A stretch of DNA of 63,810 nucleotides from Neobacillus soli NBRC 102451 (GTDB lineage: Bacteria > Bacillota > Bacilli > Bacillales > Cytobacillaceae). Position 1 is the stretch's first letter. Each line of letters begins with the position of its first letter. The translations under genes were made by a program, and so were the position numbers. The notes beneath the pieces were generated by a model. The model was not told the origin of the DNA. It saw only the letters and a program-made list of their open reading frames with translations, and made no database searches. The stretch covers positions 1 to 63,810 of the forward strand of contig NZ_BCVI01000062.1 of assembly GCF_001591665.1 (NCBI RefSeq), given 5' to 3'. Positions 17,118 through 25,206 of the stretch are shown here, piece by piece.

Positions 17118-18704
17118 TTGGAGCTAGAAACATTTGTACATCATCTTCACTTTGATACGGAAAAAGTTGCTCCTCCAGATTGGCAGGTGGATTGGGAGGA
17201 TGCACCACTTCCCTATAAACTTTACCGCGGCTTACCAGAGATTCCACTGGGCGCAGATGTACCATTAACACTGGGCGGACGGGAAGTTCAGACGGAACCC
17301 AGTCTTAAGGAGCTGGGTCATTTCTTATGGTATGTATACGGCCTTACTCAATACGCTCAATCCGCTTTAATCGAGGACACCGAGGGAAAAACTGCTGTGA
17401 GTTATGCACAGTTATTCCGCAGATTTGTACCCTCTGGCGGGGCGTTATATCCCAATGAATTATATGTGTATGTAAAGCTGAAGGACGCACCAATGGGAAT
17501 TTACCATTACGATGCGGCTCACCACCGCCTCCTCTTGCTGCGAGAAGGAAATTACGATTCCTACTTATCAAGAAGTCTTGGAAATAGCTGTGATCTTTCT
17601 GACTGTTTCTGTACTGTTTTTGTCTCGACATTCTTTTGGAAAAATTTTTATAAATACAATAATTTTTCCTACAGGCTCCAAGGGTTAGATGCAGGTGTGT
17701 TAATTGGGCAATCTTTAGAAGTGGCCAATACGATGGGGTTTTCATCTCGGGTATGCTTTCAATTTCTTGATCGGTCTATTAATCATTTGCTTGGGCTGTC
17801 TGATCAGGATGAAAGTGTATATGCGGTTATTCCTTTATCTGTTAATCCATCTGTTAAATATGTAGACAACGATCATAATAGAGAGGAAAAAGTTTCTGCC
17901 ACTGAATTGTATCGGGAAGTGCCACTGTTGGAGCATGTTTCCTATAACCGTTCAAAGAGGGTTATAGATTATCCGATGCTGAGAAAATTGAATGAAGCAT
18001 CAATGTTTGAAACAACAGAGTCATTTGTGAAGATAAAGGAAAATAATAGTGTGAAACAATCCTTAGGTACGGAGATGATCTTCCTTCCCTTGGAAGAGCG
18101 CTTTTCTTACAATCTCGCATCCGTTTGCAAAGAGCGGCATTCTCCAGATATCGATTTTATGTTAGGAAAAGTGAGTCAAACACAACTTTCCTCATTGTTA
18201 AATGAGACATTTTCCTTCTCGTATCAGAATGATCTAGATGAAACAGATGGGCATGCTCTGACTCGTGTTTCTTTGTATGGCAGTTTTTATAATGTGGAGG
18301 GAGTCCCAAATGGTGTTTACTCTTATGACAATACCGCTCATGCACTCCGAAGAATAAACCAAGGGGATTTTCGAGAGTTTTTACAGATGGGATTAACCAT
18401 GCCTAATGTAAATCTGTATCAAGTCCCACTCTGTATGCATGTCGTTGGAGACAAGTCCCACCTCAAAGAAGAATTGGGGTATAGAGGATATCGTATTCAA
18501 CAAATGGAAGCGGGCATTCTCGTACAACGGCTGCTCTTGATGTCGTGTGCCTTAGGGATGGGGGGCCATCCACTGCTAGGATTTGATGCGAACCAATGTG
18601 ATGAACTTTACAGGATCAATTCGAAAGGAAAAACCAGCTTAATCCAAATCCCGGTCGGTCCATACCGTCCCCGTTCCTGGTTAAAAGGAAGTTTGCATAG
18701 CTAG
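17118..18704 (+). CDS. SagB-family FMN dehydrogenase (duplicated nitroreductase fold)
   Basis: A 528-residue protein with two nitroreductase-like halves. The first has the SagB signature RRFVPSGGALYPNELY; the second has the related GVYSYD and QMEAGILVQRLLLMSCALGMGG segments. SagB proteins oxidise azolines to aromatic thiazoles/oxazoles with FMN. Two-domain SagB forms are normal in heterocycloanthracin-type loci. The start is TTG at 17118, 7 nt after AGGAGG, and the gene lies 22 bp after the cyclodehydratase, so the three enzymes form one operon. No exporter or immunity gene is visible beside it. Confidence 0.88.
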   Translation: MELETFVHHLHFDTEKVAPPDWQVDWEDAPLPYKLYRGLPEIPLGADVPLTLGGREVQTEPSLKELGHFLWYVYGLTQYAQSALIEDTEGKTAVSYAQLFRRFVPSGGALYPNELYVYVKLKDAPMGIYHYDAAHHRLLLLREGNYDSYLSRSLGNSCDLSDCFCTVFVSTFFWKNFYKYNNFSYRLQGLDAGVLIGQSLEVANTMGFSSRVCFQFLDRSINHLLGLSDQDESVYAVIPLSVNPSVKYVDNDHNREEKVSATELYREVPLLEHVSYNRSKRVIDYPMLRKLNEASMFETTESFVKIKENNSVKQSLGTEMIFLPLEERFSYNLASVCKERHSPDIDFMLGKVSQTQLSSLLNETFSFSYQNDLDETDGHALTRVSLYGSFYNVEGVPNGVYSYDNTAHALRRINQGDFREFLQMGLTMPNVNLYQVPLCMHVVGDKSHLKEELGYRGYRIQQMEAGILVQRLLLMSCALGMGGHPLLGFDANQCDELYRINSKGKTSLIQIPVGPYRPRSWLKGSLHS

Positions 18705-18737
18705 GAGAGACTGAGTAGTGCTCTGTTTTTAAAAATT

Positions 18738-18768
18738 AGGCTCAGTCTTATTAGGACTGAGCCTTTGA
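18738..18768 (+). terminator. Terminator after TOMM enzyme operon
   Basis: Perfect 10-bp stem AGGCTCAGTC / GACTGAGCCT with a 7-nt loop and a short T run. Confidence 0.7.
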
Positions 18769-18955
18769 GGTATTTAAAAGAAATAAGCTATATCTCTCAA
18801 TGATTTCTTATTCATTTTATGATGAGCTGATAGCATTTTAAGTTTAACAAAGTGATTTTGGTACAAATTTATAACTTATGGGTAATCCATTTAAAATTTG
18901 GTAGAATATTGAAAGGGAATTAAAGTATTTCCATATGAAAAGGAGGTCATTTTAA

Positions 18956-19249
18956 ATGACAACATCAGAAAAAAATTTAAGAATTTGCGAAAAAGGACAC
19001 AAATATTTTAAAAGCAGTGATTGTCCGACCTGTCCGACCTGTGAACAAGAACGAAGACCTGCTAATGGGTTCCTTTCCATGCTCTCGGCACCAGCAAGAC
19101 GAGCATTGGAAAACAATGAGATCACCTCTTTGCAGGAGCTATCAACATATAGTGAAAAAGAGATTTTGCAATTTCATGGAATGGGACCAGCCTCTATACC
19201 TAAACTTAGGTTTGTTTTAAAGGAAAATGGGTTATCATTCAGAAACTAA
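18956..19249 (+). CDS. Zinc-ribbon protein with RNA polymerase alpha-CTD-like domain
   Basis: A 97-residue protein. The N-terminus has a CEKGHKYFKSSDCPTCPTC zinc-ribbon-like pattern, and residues ~45-95 form a helix-hairpin-helix domain like the alpha C-terminal domain of RNA polymerase (SAPARRALENNEI, GMGPASIPKLRFVL). AAAGGAGGTCA precedes the ATG. Small proteins like this occur in many Bacillus genomes, usually labelled RNA polymerase alpha C-terminal domain-containing, with no clear role. It lies just after the TOMM operon but behind a terminator, so the link is only positional. Confidence 0.75.
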   Translation: MTTSEKNLRICEKGHKYFKSSDCPTCPTCEQERRPANGFLSMLSAPARRALENNEITSLQELSTYSEKEILQFHGMGPASIPKLRFVLKENGLSFRN

Positions 19250-19331
19250 ACCGGAAAGTGAACTTAATTCGTTTGTGGAGCTGATTTCGGGTGGTGACGG
19301 GCACTGTGAAAAAGCTGCCCCATGGCTATGT

Positions 19332-19373
19332 GGTCAGTCCCCCACCGCTTTAACGTAACGGGAGAGTGACCCC
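19332..19373. repeat. GGGTCAGTCCCC palindromic repeat, copy 2 (degenerate)
   Basis: Same arm-loop-arm order as 12450-12491 (GGTCAGTCCCCC, loop CGCTTTAACGTAACG, GGGAGAGTGACCCC) with a few changes. The following CAAATTTG is also shared with the other copies. Confidence 0.65.
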
Positions 19374-19602
19374 AAATTTGGCACAATGAAATTCAGCCGG
19401 TTCCTGAAGACCTTGATTATGTAAACTGATTGTGTTAAACTAGTAACATATTAAAAGGGTGGTTTTAAAAAGTTATTTATTTTTCTTATTCAGCTAGCGG
19501 TTTTTTTGAATAAGGAGGATGGTTAAGCTCTTCCCAAAAAGCAATGAATTTTTAGAAAAACCACACTGAAGGCTTCGAAAAACACTAAATGTTGAATTGG
19601 GA

Positions 19603-19648
19603 ATGAGTTCGGCGGGCACTATGCCCCACTTCGTACTCATTTTTTTAT
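19603..19648 (+). terminator. Terminator-like hairpin
   Basis: ATGAGT / ACTCAT outer stem with an inner GGGCA / TGCCC stem, followed by a T run. No intact gene lies immediately upstream on this strand. Confidence 0.5.
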
Positions 19649-19678
19649 TGTATAAAAGGAAAGTTAATTTTTCTCCTA

Positions 19679-19882
19679 CTAAACCATGGCTGTTCTGTTT
19701 TTTTGATTGAAAATATCCTCCACATACACCCAGGTGCCTAATCGGCAGTTTAATCCTTCTGAAAAGCCATTACTTAGATCTGATTGAAACGATCGAATGA
19801 TTCCTCCGCAGGAATTATGAATCATTAAACAAATCCTATTTTCAGGTTCGGCCTTAACACGGGCCAGTTGATTCCAATTCAT
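19679..19882 (-). CDS. Doubtful 67-residue ORF
   Basis: A 67-codon minus-strand frame (RVKAEPENRICLMIHNSCGG, then RLGTWVYVEDIF). The composition looks protein-like, but there is no ribosome binding site before the ATG and I recognise no family. It may be the C-terminal remnant of a larger gene. Low confidence. Confidence 0.25.
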   Translation of the reverse strand: MNWNQLARVKAEPENRICLMIHNSCGGIIRSFQSDLSNGFSEGLNCRLGTWVYVEDIFNQKNRTAMV

Positions 19883-19940
19883 ATAGACATTTAGTTTTTA
19901 TTTGAGCTATAGAATCCTTAACTTTCGCAGCGAAGTATAA

Positions 19941-19981
19941 TGAAAATAAGAATCTTTCTTATTTTCATCGTTATTTTTTTA
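19941..19981 (+). terminator. Hairpin with T run upstream of permease
   Basis: Perfect 12-bp stem TGAAAATAAGAA / TTCTTATTTTCA with a 3-nt loop, then TCG and a T-rich run. About 145 bp upstream of the permease start, it could be an attenuator or the end of an upstream transcript. Confidence 0.5.
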
Positions 19982-20125
19982 CTAACGTGTCCAGCATTCT
20001 CACTTATTGTTACTTCTAAATCATACATGTTGATTAGGTTCATATTTATTGTAGCAATTTTTGGAAATGGGAAAATAATAAGTAGAATAATATGTGAAAA
20101 CATACACAAAGAGAGGGATGGTAAA

Positions 20126-21526
20126 ATGGGAAAGATCCAAACAACAAATTTCGAAGTAAAAGAAGAGATAAAAGATGATTATTCGTACGATAGTGTACCA
20201 ATGGAAAAAAGGAATATGGGCTGGTTTAGTATTACAAACATTACCTTTGGAATCGCAACAGCTATTTTTTACTTTCAAATGGGAAGTGTAATGGCGCTTC
20301 AATTTGGGGCGGTTAATGCAATCATATCAGCCATTTACGCCATCGTTGTCGCGGGAGTACTCGGAACAATCATTGCCTATTTATCAGCTAAATCTGGAAT
20401 GAATGTGAATTTATTATCCAGAGGAGGATTTGGATATATAGGTGCCTCATTAACCTCTATCATTTACGCATCCAACTTTATCATGTATTGTGCATTTGAA
20501 GGCATGATATTAGTTGCTGCCATACATGCATTTTTCCCCTTCATCCCAGTATGGCTTTTAATCATCATCTTTGGTTCAGTCGTTATACCTTTAAATTGGT
20601 TTGGTATTAAACAGTTGGATAAATTACAAAAATGGTCACTGCCAATATTCGGAGTGTTTTTAATAACAACCATCATAGTAGCATTCAATAAAACCTCGCT
20701 TTACGACGGGAACTTTTGGTCATATTTGCCAGATGGTGTTCAAACAGGAGGAACAGCCTTGCTGCTCTGCATCGGGATGCAGCACGGTATAATGGGGTTA
20801 ACCGCTCTTCTTGCATCAGATTATGCACGGTTCCTTAAACCCAAGGATATTAAAATAGGTTCATTTATGATCGGATTTGTCCCACAAATTTTCTGTTTTG
20901 GAGTGATGGGCGGCCTTGGAATATGGTTTGGTGTTCGTTTAGGAGAGTCCAATCCAGGTGTTTACATTGTATCACTCCTTGGTCTAGGTGGAGTTCTATT
21001 TACTTTGTTGACTCAAATCAGAATTAATATTACAAATATCTATAGTGCCTCACTTTCACTCTCTAGCTTTTTTGAGAATGTTTTTAAATTTAAACCAGGC
21101 AGACGTTTTTGGATTGTTGTGGCAGGGGTAATATCCATGGCCTTGATGCTGGGTGGCATACTGGATCATTTAGATACTGCCATGACATTCCAAGGTGTTT
21201 TTCTCTTGACTTGGGCAGCTATTTTGGTTACTGATTCTTTAGTTGTGAAAAAGATATTGAAGATTGGTCCTAGTTATTATGAGGCTAGACAGGAGAATTT
21301 GTATAAATGGAATCCTGTTGGAGTCATTCCGTTAGTTACTGCAAGTGTTTTAGGTACGGTGGCTGCATTAGGTTATATGGGAATATTTTTACAAAGTACG
21401 GCAGCCTTTTTCGCTGCGATTCTAGCTTCTATCCTCACTGTAGTTTTCGCTGTGTTAACAAAAGGAAAATATTACAGCATGTGTAAAGCGGATGATATAC
21501 CTGAAGAAGATTATATTGCATCGTAA
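20126..21526 (+). CDS. NCS1 family purine/cytosine permease
   Basis: A 466-residue integral membrane protein with about 12 hydrophobic segments, related to the CodB-type cytosine/purine permeases. The N-terminus carries the family's YDSVPMEKRNMGWF segment, and the first helices the GXXTAIFYFQMG region. It imports nucleobases or related heterocycles by cation symport; the exact substrate is not readable. The frame is open to 19940, but ATG 20126 follows GAGAGG with normal spacing and gives the usual family length and N-terminus. It may serve the pyrimidine-type module further right, but lies 5 kb away and is separately terminated. Confidence 0.85.
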   Translation: MGKIQTTNFEVKEEIKDDYSYDSVPMEKRNMGWFSITNITFGIATAIFYFQMGSVMALQFGAVNAIISAIYAIVVAGVLGTIIAYLSAKSGMNVNLLSRGGFGYIGASLTSIIYASNFIMYCAFEGMILVAAIHAFFPFIPVWLLIIIFGSVVIPLNWFGIKQLDKLQKWSLPIFGVFLITTIIVAFNKTSLYDGNFWSYLPDGVQTGGTALLLCIGMQHGIMGLTALLASDYARFLKPKDIKIGSFMIGFVPQIFCFGVMGGLGIWFGVRLGESNPGVYIVSLLGLGGVLFTLLTQIRINITNIYSASLSLSSFFENVFKFKPGRRFWIVVAGVISMALMLGGILDHLDTAMTFQGVFLLTWAAILVTDSLVVKKILKIGPSYYEARQENLYKWNPVGVIPLVTASVLGTVAALGYMGIFLQSTAAFFAAILASILTVVFAVLTKGKYYSMCKADDIPEEDYIAS

Positions 21527-21580
21527 TTTCCTTTGGAACTGTGAAAAGTACATTATAGGTATCTTTTAGTACCATTGTTG

Positions 21581-21640
21581 AAAAAAAAGCTGGCTCTAAT
21601 TTTGGTCCGTCTGGACCTTTTAGAGCCAGCTTTTTTTTAT
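21581..21640 (+). terminator. Strong terminator after NCS1 permease
   Basis: 18-bp stem (AAAAAAAAGCTGGCTCTA / TAGAGCCAGCTTTTTTTT) with an inner GGTCC / GGACC stem and a T run. Confidence 0.85.
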
Positions 21641-21806
21641 AGTCAGGAGATGCGGTTTTCTAGGGATAACCTTTCATCAACAGGGAATATATAGAAGTCT
21701 TAAGTTTTAACATGTCATTAATTATTGATAGAATGGTTTTGGATGTGTATATAAGGAACCTTAGATTTACTGACTTTTATGAAACGAAAATATAAGGGGT
21801 AATGGA

Positions 21807-22763
21807 ATGATTAAATTTAATAATGTATCAAAAAGGTACGCAGATGGAACGCTTGCTGTCGAATCATTAAACTTTGAAATTAATCAGGGTGAGTTTTTTG
21901 TCATTATTGGACCAAGCGGCTGCGGGAAAACAACGACACTAAAAATGATCAATAGGTTAATCCCTTTATCCGACGGGACCATTTTCATTAAGGATAAAAA
22001 AATAAGTGAGTACGACATTCATGAGCTAAGATGGAATATTGGGTATGTTCTTCAGCAGATTGCGCTTTTCCCTCATATGACGATTGAAGAGAATATTTCG
22101 GTTGTTCCTGAAATGAAAAAATGGAACAGAGATACAATGAGGCAGAGGGCTCGCGAACTAATGGAGATGGTAGGTTTAGAGCCAGAAACCTATCTGGACA
22201 GGAAACCGAGTGAACTGTCCGGGGGTCAGCAGCAAAGAGTTGGTGTCATTCGGGCTCTTGCTGCAGACCCTGAAATAATATTAATGGATGAGCCGTTTAG
22301 TGCCTTGGATCCAATCAGCCGTGAAAAAATTCAGGACGATATGATGGATTTAAAGAGAAATTTGAAAAAGACAACCGTTTTTGTTACTCATGATATGCAA
22401 GAGGCTTTAAAACTCGCGGATCGGATTTGTATTATGAGGGATGGAAAGGTGGTCCAAATTGGAACGCCTCAAGAGCTCGTTACTAATCCTGCTAATGATT
22501 TTGTGGAAGAATTTGTAGGGAGCAAATATAGGAACGGAATTCCTACTATTGATTTGGAAGAACTATTGCAGCCACTAAACGAAACAGAATCTTCCATTGT
22601 TGTACCAGTTTCAACATCATGGAAGGAGATATTGGAATTACTATCTGAACATGAACAACTTGTTGTCGATAAAACTGGTGAACGAATCGGCATGATTAAC
22701 CGGCGGTCAGTTATTCAATATTTATCAACTAACCTGCAAGATAGAGGTATTGCAAATGAATAA
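21807..22763 (+). CDS. ABC transporter ATPase of the Opu/EgtU type
   Basis: A 318-residue nucleotide-binding subunit with Walker A GPSGCGKT (35-42), signature LSGGQQQRVG, Walker B IILMDEP and switch VFVTHDM. The C-terminal ~65 residues resemble a single CBS-like domain, as in quaternary-amine importers. It overlaps the next gene (permease-binding protein fusion) by 8 nt, so the two are translationally coupled and form one importer. Family members power uptake of glycine betaine, choline, carnitine or ergothioneine; see the partner for the likely substrate. Confidence 0.88.
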   Translation: MIKFNNVSKRYADGTLAVESLNFEINQGEFFVIIGPSGCGKTTTLKMINRLIPLSDGTIFIKDKKISEYDIHELRWNIGYVLQQIALFPHMTIEENISVVPEMKKWNRDTMRQRARELMEMVGLEPETYLDRKPSELSGGQQQRVGVIRALAADPEIILMDEPFSALDPISREKIQDDMMDLKRNLKKTTVFVTHDMQEALKLADRICIMRDGKVVQIGTPQELVTNPANDFVEEFVGSKYRNGIPTIDLEELLQPLNETESSIVVPVSTSWKEILELLSEHEQLVVDKTGERIGMINRRSVIQYLSTNLQDRGIANE

Positions 22764-24270
22764 TTTTGTACAAGTATTACAGGAAAGAAAAGATCAGCTT
22801 TTTAGTGCATTATTGGAGCATATGCAGATTTCCTTTATTGCTCTTTTCTTTGCCGTCATCATTTCCATCCCATTAGGAGTTTATTTAACTAAGAATAAAA
22901 GGGCAGCAGAAGTAATGCTCGGTATAGCGTCAATTTTACAAACTATTCCATCCTTAGCGTTATTAGGAATACTTATTCCGTTACTGGGAATCGGGAAAGT
23001 ACCTGCTATTATTGCTTTAGTTGCCTATGCATTACTGCCTATATTAAGAAATACATATACAGGAATTAAGGAAGTGGATTCCTCCTTAATAGAAGCGGCT
23101 CGTGCCATGGGGATGGATACGCGAAGAAGATTAATAAAAGTGGAAATGCCGCTTGCGATGCCGGTAATCATGGCAGGTATTCGGACAGCAATGGTCTTAA
23201 TCGTGGGTACAGCAACACTTGCGGCATTAATCGGTGCCGGCGGGTTAGGGGATATTATTCTGCTGGGCATTGACAGGAATGATACAAATCTGATTCTACT
23301 AGGGGCGATACCAGCCGCTGTGTTAGCGATATTATTTGATTTCCTGCTTAAAAGGTTTGAAAATCTCTCGTATAAGAAATCTTTCATCACTATAGCGAGT
23401 ATAGCCGTTTTAGCTCTCGCTATAATCGTAACCCCGCTCATGAACGTTCAAGAGAAAAAAATAGTGATTGCAGGGAAACTAGGCGCAGAGCCCGAAATAT
23501 TAATGAATATGTATAAAATACTAATTGAAAAAGAAACAGACTTGCAGGTGGAATTGAAACCGGGGCTGGGCAAGACCTCGTTTGTTTTCAATGCCCTTAA
23601 GTCAGGGAGTATTGATATCTATCCTGAATTTACAGGGACTGCTATTTCTGAGTTTTTAAAAGAAACGGCGAATAGTACTGATAGTGAAAAAGTATATAAA
23701 CAAGCGAAAGATGGTATGTTGGACAAATACAAGATGGTCATGCTCAAACCAATGCAATATAACAATACATATGCATTGGCAGTATCAAAAGAGCTTGCTG
23801 ATCAATACCAGCTAAAAACAATTTCGGACTTGCAGGCAATTAAAAATAACGTAAAAGCTGGATTTACATTAGAATTTTCCGATCGGGAAGATGGCTACAG
23901 GGGGATTCAATCATTGTACAATATTCAGTTTCCAAATCTAGTTACAATGGAACCAAAACTGCGCTATGTTGCAGTTGAATCCGGTGAAATTAATTTAGTG
24001 GATGCCTATTCTACAGATAGTGAATTAAGACAATATGAACTTAAGGTTTTAGCAGATGATAAACATTTGTTCCCGCCATACCAAGGAGCACCGCTGCTGA
24101 GGAAAGAAACAGCAGACCAATATCCGGAAATCGCAGCCGCACTAAATAAATTAGCTGGTAGGATTACGGATGATGAAATGAGAGAAATGAATTATCAAGT
24201 GAATGTAGAGGGAAGTACCCCATTAGAAGTTGCTAGGGATTATTTAGAAAAAGAAGGTCTACTAAAATAA
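22756..24270 (+). CDS. Fused ABC permease/substrate-binding protein, EgtUBC-like
   Basis: A 504-residue fusion: six or so membrane helices (residues ~20-225), including the coupling EAARAMGMDTRRRLIKVEMPLA loop, then an extracytoplasmic binding domain (~235-504). The domain has segments I associate with EgtU ergothioneine-binding domains (GFTLEFSDREDGYRGIQS, TMEPKLRY, DAYSTDSEL, FPPYQGAPLL). The same architecture occurs in OpuF/BilE osmolyte systems, so the substrate is ergothioneine or, less likely, a betaine-type compound. I chose ATG 22756, 8 nt after GAGG, over TTG 22750. A 48-bp palindrome directly after the stop may terminate the transcript. Confidence 0.85.
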   Translation: MNNFVQVLQERKDQLFSALLEHMQISFIALFFAVIISIPLGVYLTKNKRAAEVMLGIASILQTIPSLALLGILIPLLGIGKVPAIIALVAYALLPILRNTYTGIKEVDSSLIEAARAMGMDTRRRLIKVEMPLAMPVIMAGIRTAMVLIVGTATLAALIGAGGLGDIILLGIDRNDTNLILLGAIPAAVLAILFDFLLKRFENLSYKKSFITIASIAVLALAIIVTPLMNVQEKKIVIAGKLGAEPEILMNMYKILIEKETDLQVELKPGLGKTSFVFNALKSGSIDIYPEFTGTAISEFLKETANSTDSEKVYKQAKDGMLDKYKMVMLKPMQYNNTYALAVSKELADQYQLKTISDLQAIKNNVKAGFTLEFSDREDGYRGIQSLYNIQFPNLVTMEPKLRYVAVESGEINLVDAYSTDSELRQYELKVLADDKHLFPPYQGAPLLRKETADQYPEIAAALNKLAGRITDDEMREMNYQVNVEGSTPLEVARDYLEKEGLLK

Positions 24271-24279
24271 ATGATAAAA

Positions 24280-24327
24280 GGGTCAGACAAACATGTAATT
24301 TTTAAAAATTACATGTTTGTCTGACCC
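24280..24327. repeat. 48-bp perfect palindrome
   Basis: GGGTCAGACAAACATGTAA is followed by five T, five A and the exact reverse complement, with no unpaired loop bases. It starts 10 bp after the importer stop codon. The GGGTCAG/CTGACCC ends recall the GGGTCAGTCCCC family, but the interior differs. Confidence 0.85.
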
Positions 24328-24453
24328 CATTGGCACTAAAAAAGGACCACGATATAAAGGCAAGTAGTTCCTTTATTGTGGAGAAAACCTAAAATAACAA
24401 GTTAAATAACATTTGGATTAACAGGTCAATTAACACAGTAAATAACACGCAAA

Positions 24454-24490
24454 AAAGCTCAGAGTATCCTATGCGCCTCTGAGCTTTCAT
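24454..24490. terminator. Terminator-like hairpin
   Basis: Perfect 11-bp stem AAAGCTCAGAG / CTCTGAGCTTT with a 12-nt loop, between the importer operon and the converging DUF4177 gene. Confidence 0.65.
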
Positions 24491-24574
24491 TTGTATAAGG
24501 TTTGTTCAATAAAATGACCCAGTTGTTTAGGTGAAATGTTTACAAACTTTTTTTACGAATGGTTATTGTTCTGT

Positions 24575-24772
24575 TTACTGTTGTAAAGGTCTTTCAAAGA
24601 TTAATTCATAATAAGAACCTACAGCAGTTCCTGATGTTGCAAAGTCAGGAGAGAAAATTTGAACAAAACGCCACCCCTGTTCTGCGTGACTTTTAATTAC
24701 TTCACGATAGTCTTCTTTAGGTTTACCAGATATTTTTTTAAACTCAATTTTAACAATCTTGTATTCAAACAT
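24575..24772 (-). CDS. DUF4177 family small protein
   Basis: A 65-residue protein with the DUF4177 pattern: FEYKIVKIEFK at the start, then HAEQGWRFVQIFSP and a final YYELIFERP strand. The fold is a small beta-alpha-beta unit and the function is unknown. AAGGAGGAG precedes the ATG. It is monocistronic. Confidence 0.85.
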   Translation of the reverse strand: MFEYKIVKIEFKKISGKPKEDYREVIKSHAEQGWRFVQIFSPDFATSGTAVGSYYELIFERPLQQ

Positions 24773-25206
24773 TTATTACTCCTCCTTATATATAACTATT
24801 TGTACGGTTTCAATTGGAGAAGGTTTCAAATAAGCTGTTTAGAAGTAACATTGTTCTACTAACATTACGTTACCGGAACAAGAGTAATTTTACTTCTCTA
24901 TATATTTTAAATTAAATTTCCTATTCCTTTTGTTTATTTTTTAACACCTCAAATGACAGCTTACATCGCACTCAAAATTACGAAGTGACAATAGCTATTG
25001 TCACCAAGTTAATATGTATGCTATTTCACTTGCTAATTCAAATACGAAATAGAGTATAGCCATTACATATCAATAACTAAACGAGTATGAAACCTTTGCG
25101 ATTTCATACTCGTTTTCGAATGCTAATTCTATTGTTTCTCCACGTTATCTGAACTACTTAATACAAAGGTCATCTTTTTTACTGCCTAGCTTTTTTTTAA
25201 AAAACC
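24773..25206. other. Intergenic region with palindromes
   Basis: No gene is visible. It contains a perfect 20-bp palindrome GTGACAATAGCTATTGTCAC (24985-25004), of operator type with no T run, and a 12-bp hairpin ACGAGTATGAAA / TTTCATACTCGT (25081-25113) that may terminate the minus-strand catabolic operon. Confidence 0.5.

Noticed and set aside
7759..18849. Shared 17-mer GCATTTTAAGTTTAACA at 7759 and 18833
   Set aside because: Short and AT-rich, no extended similarity around it; could be chance.
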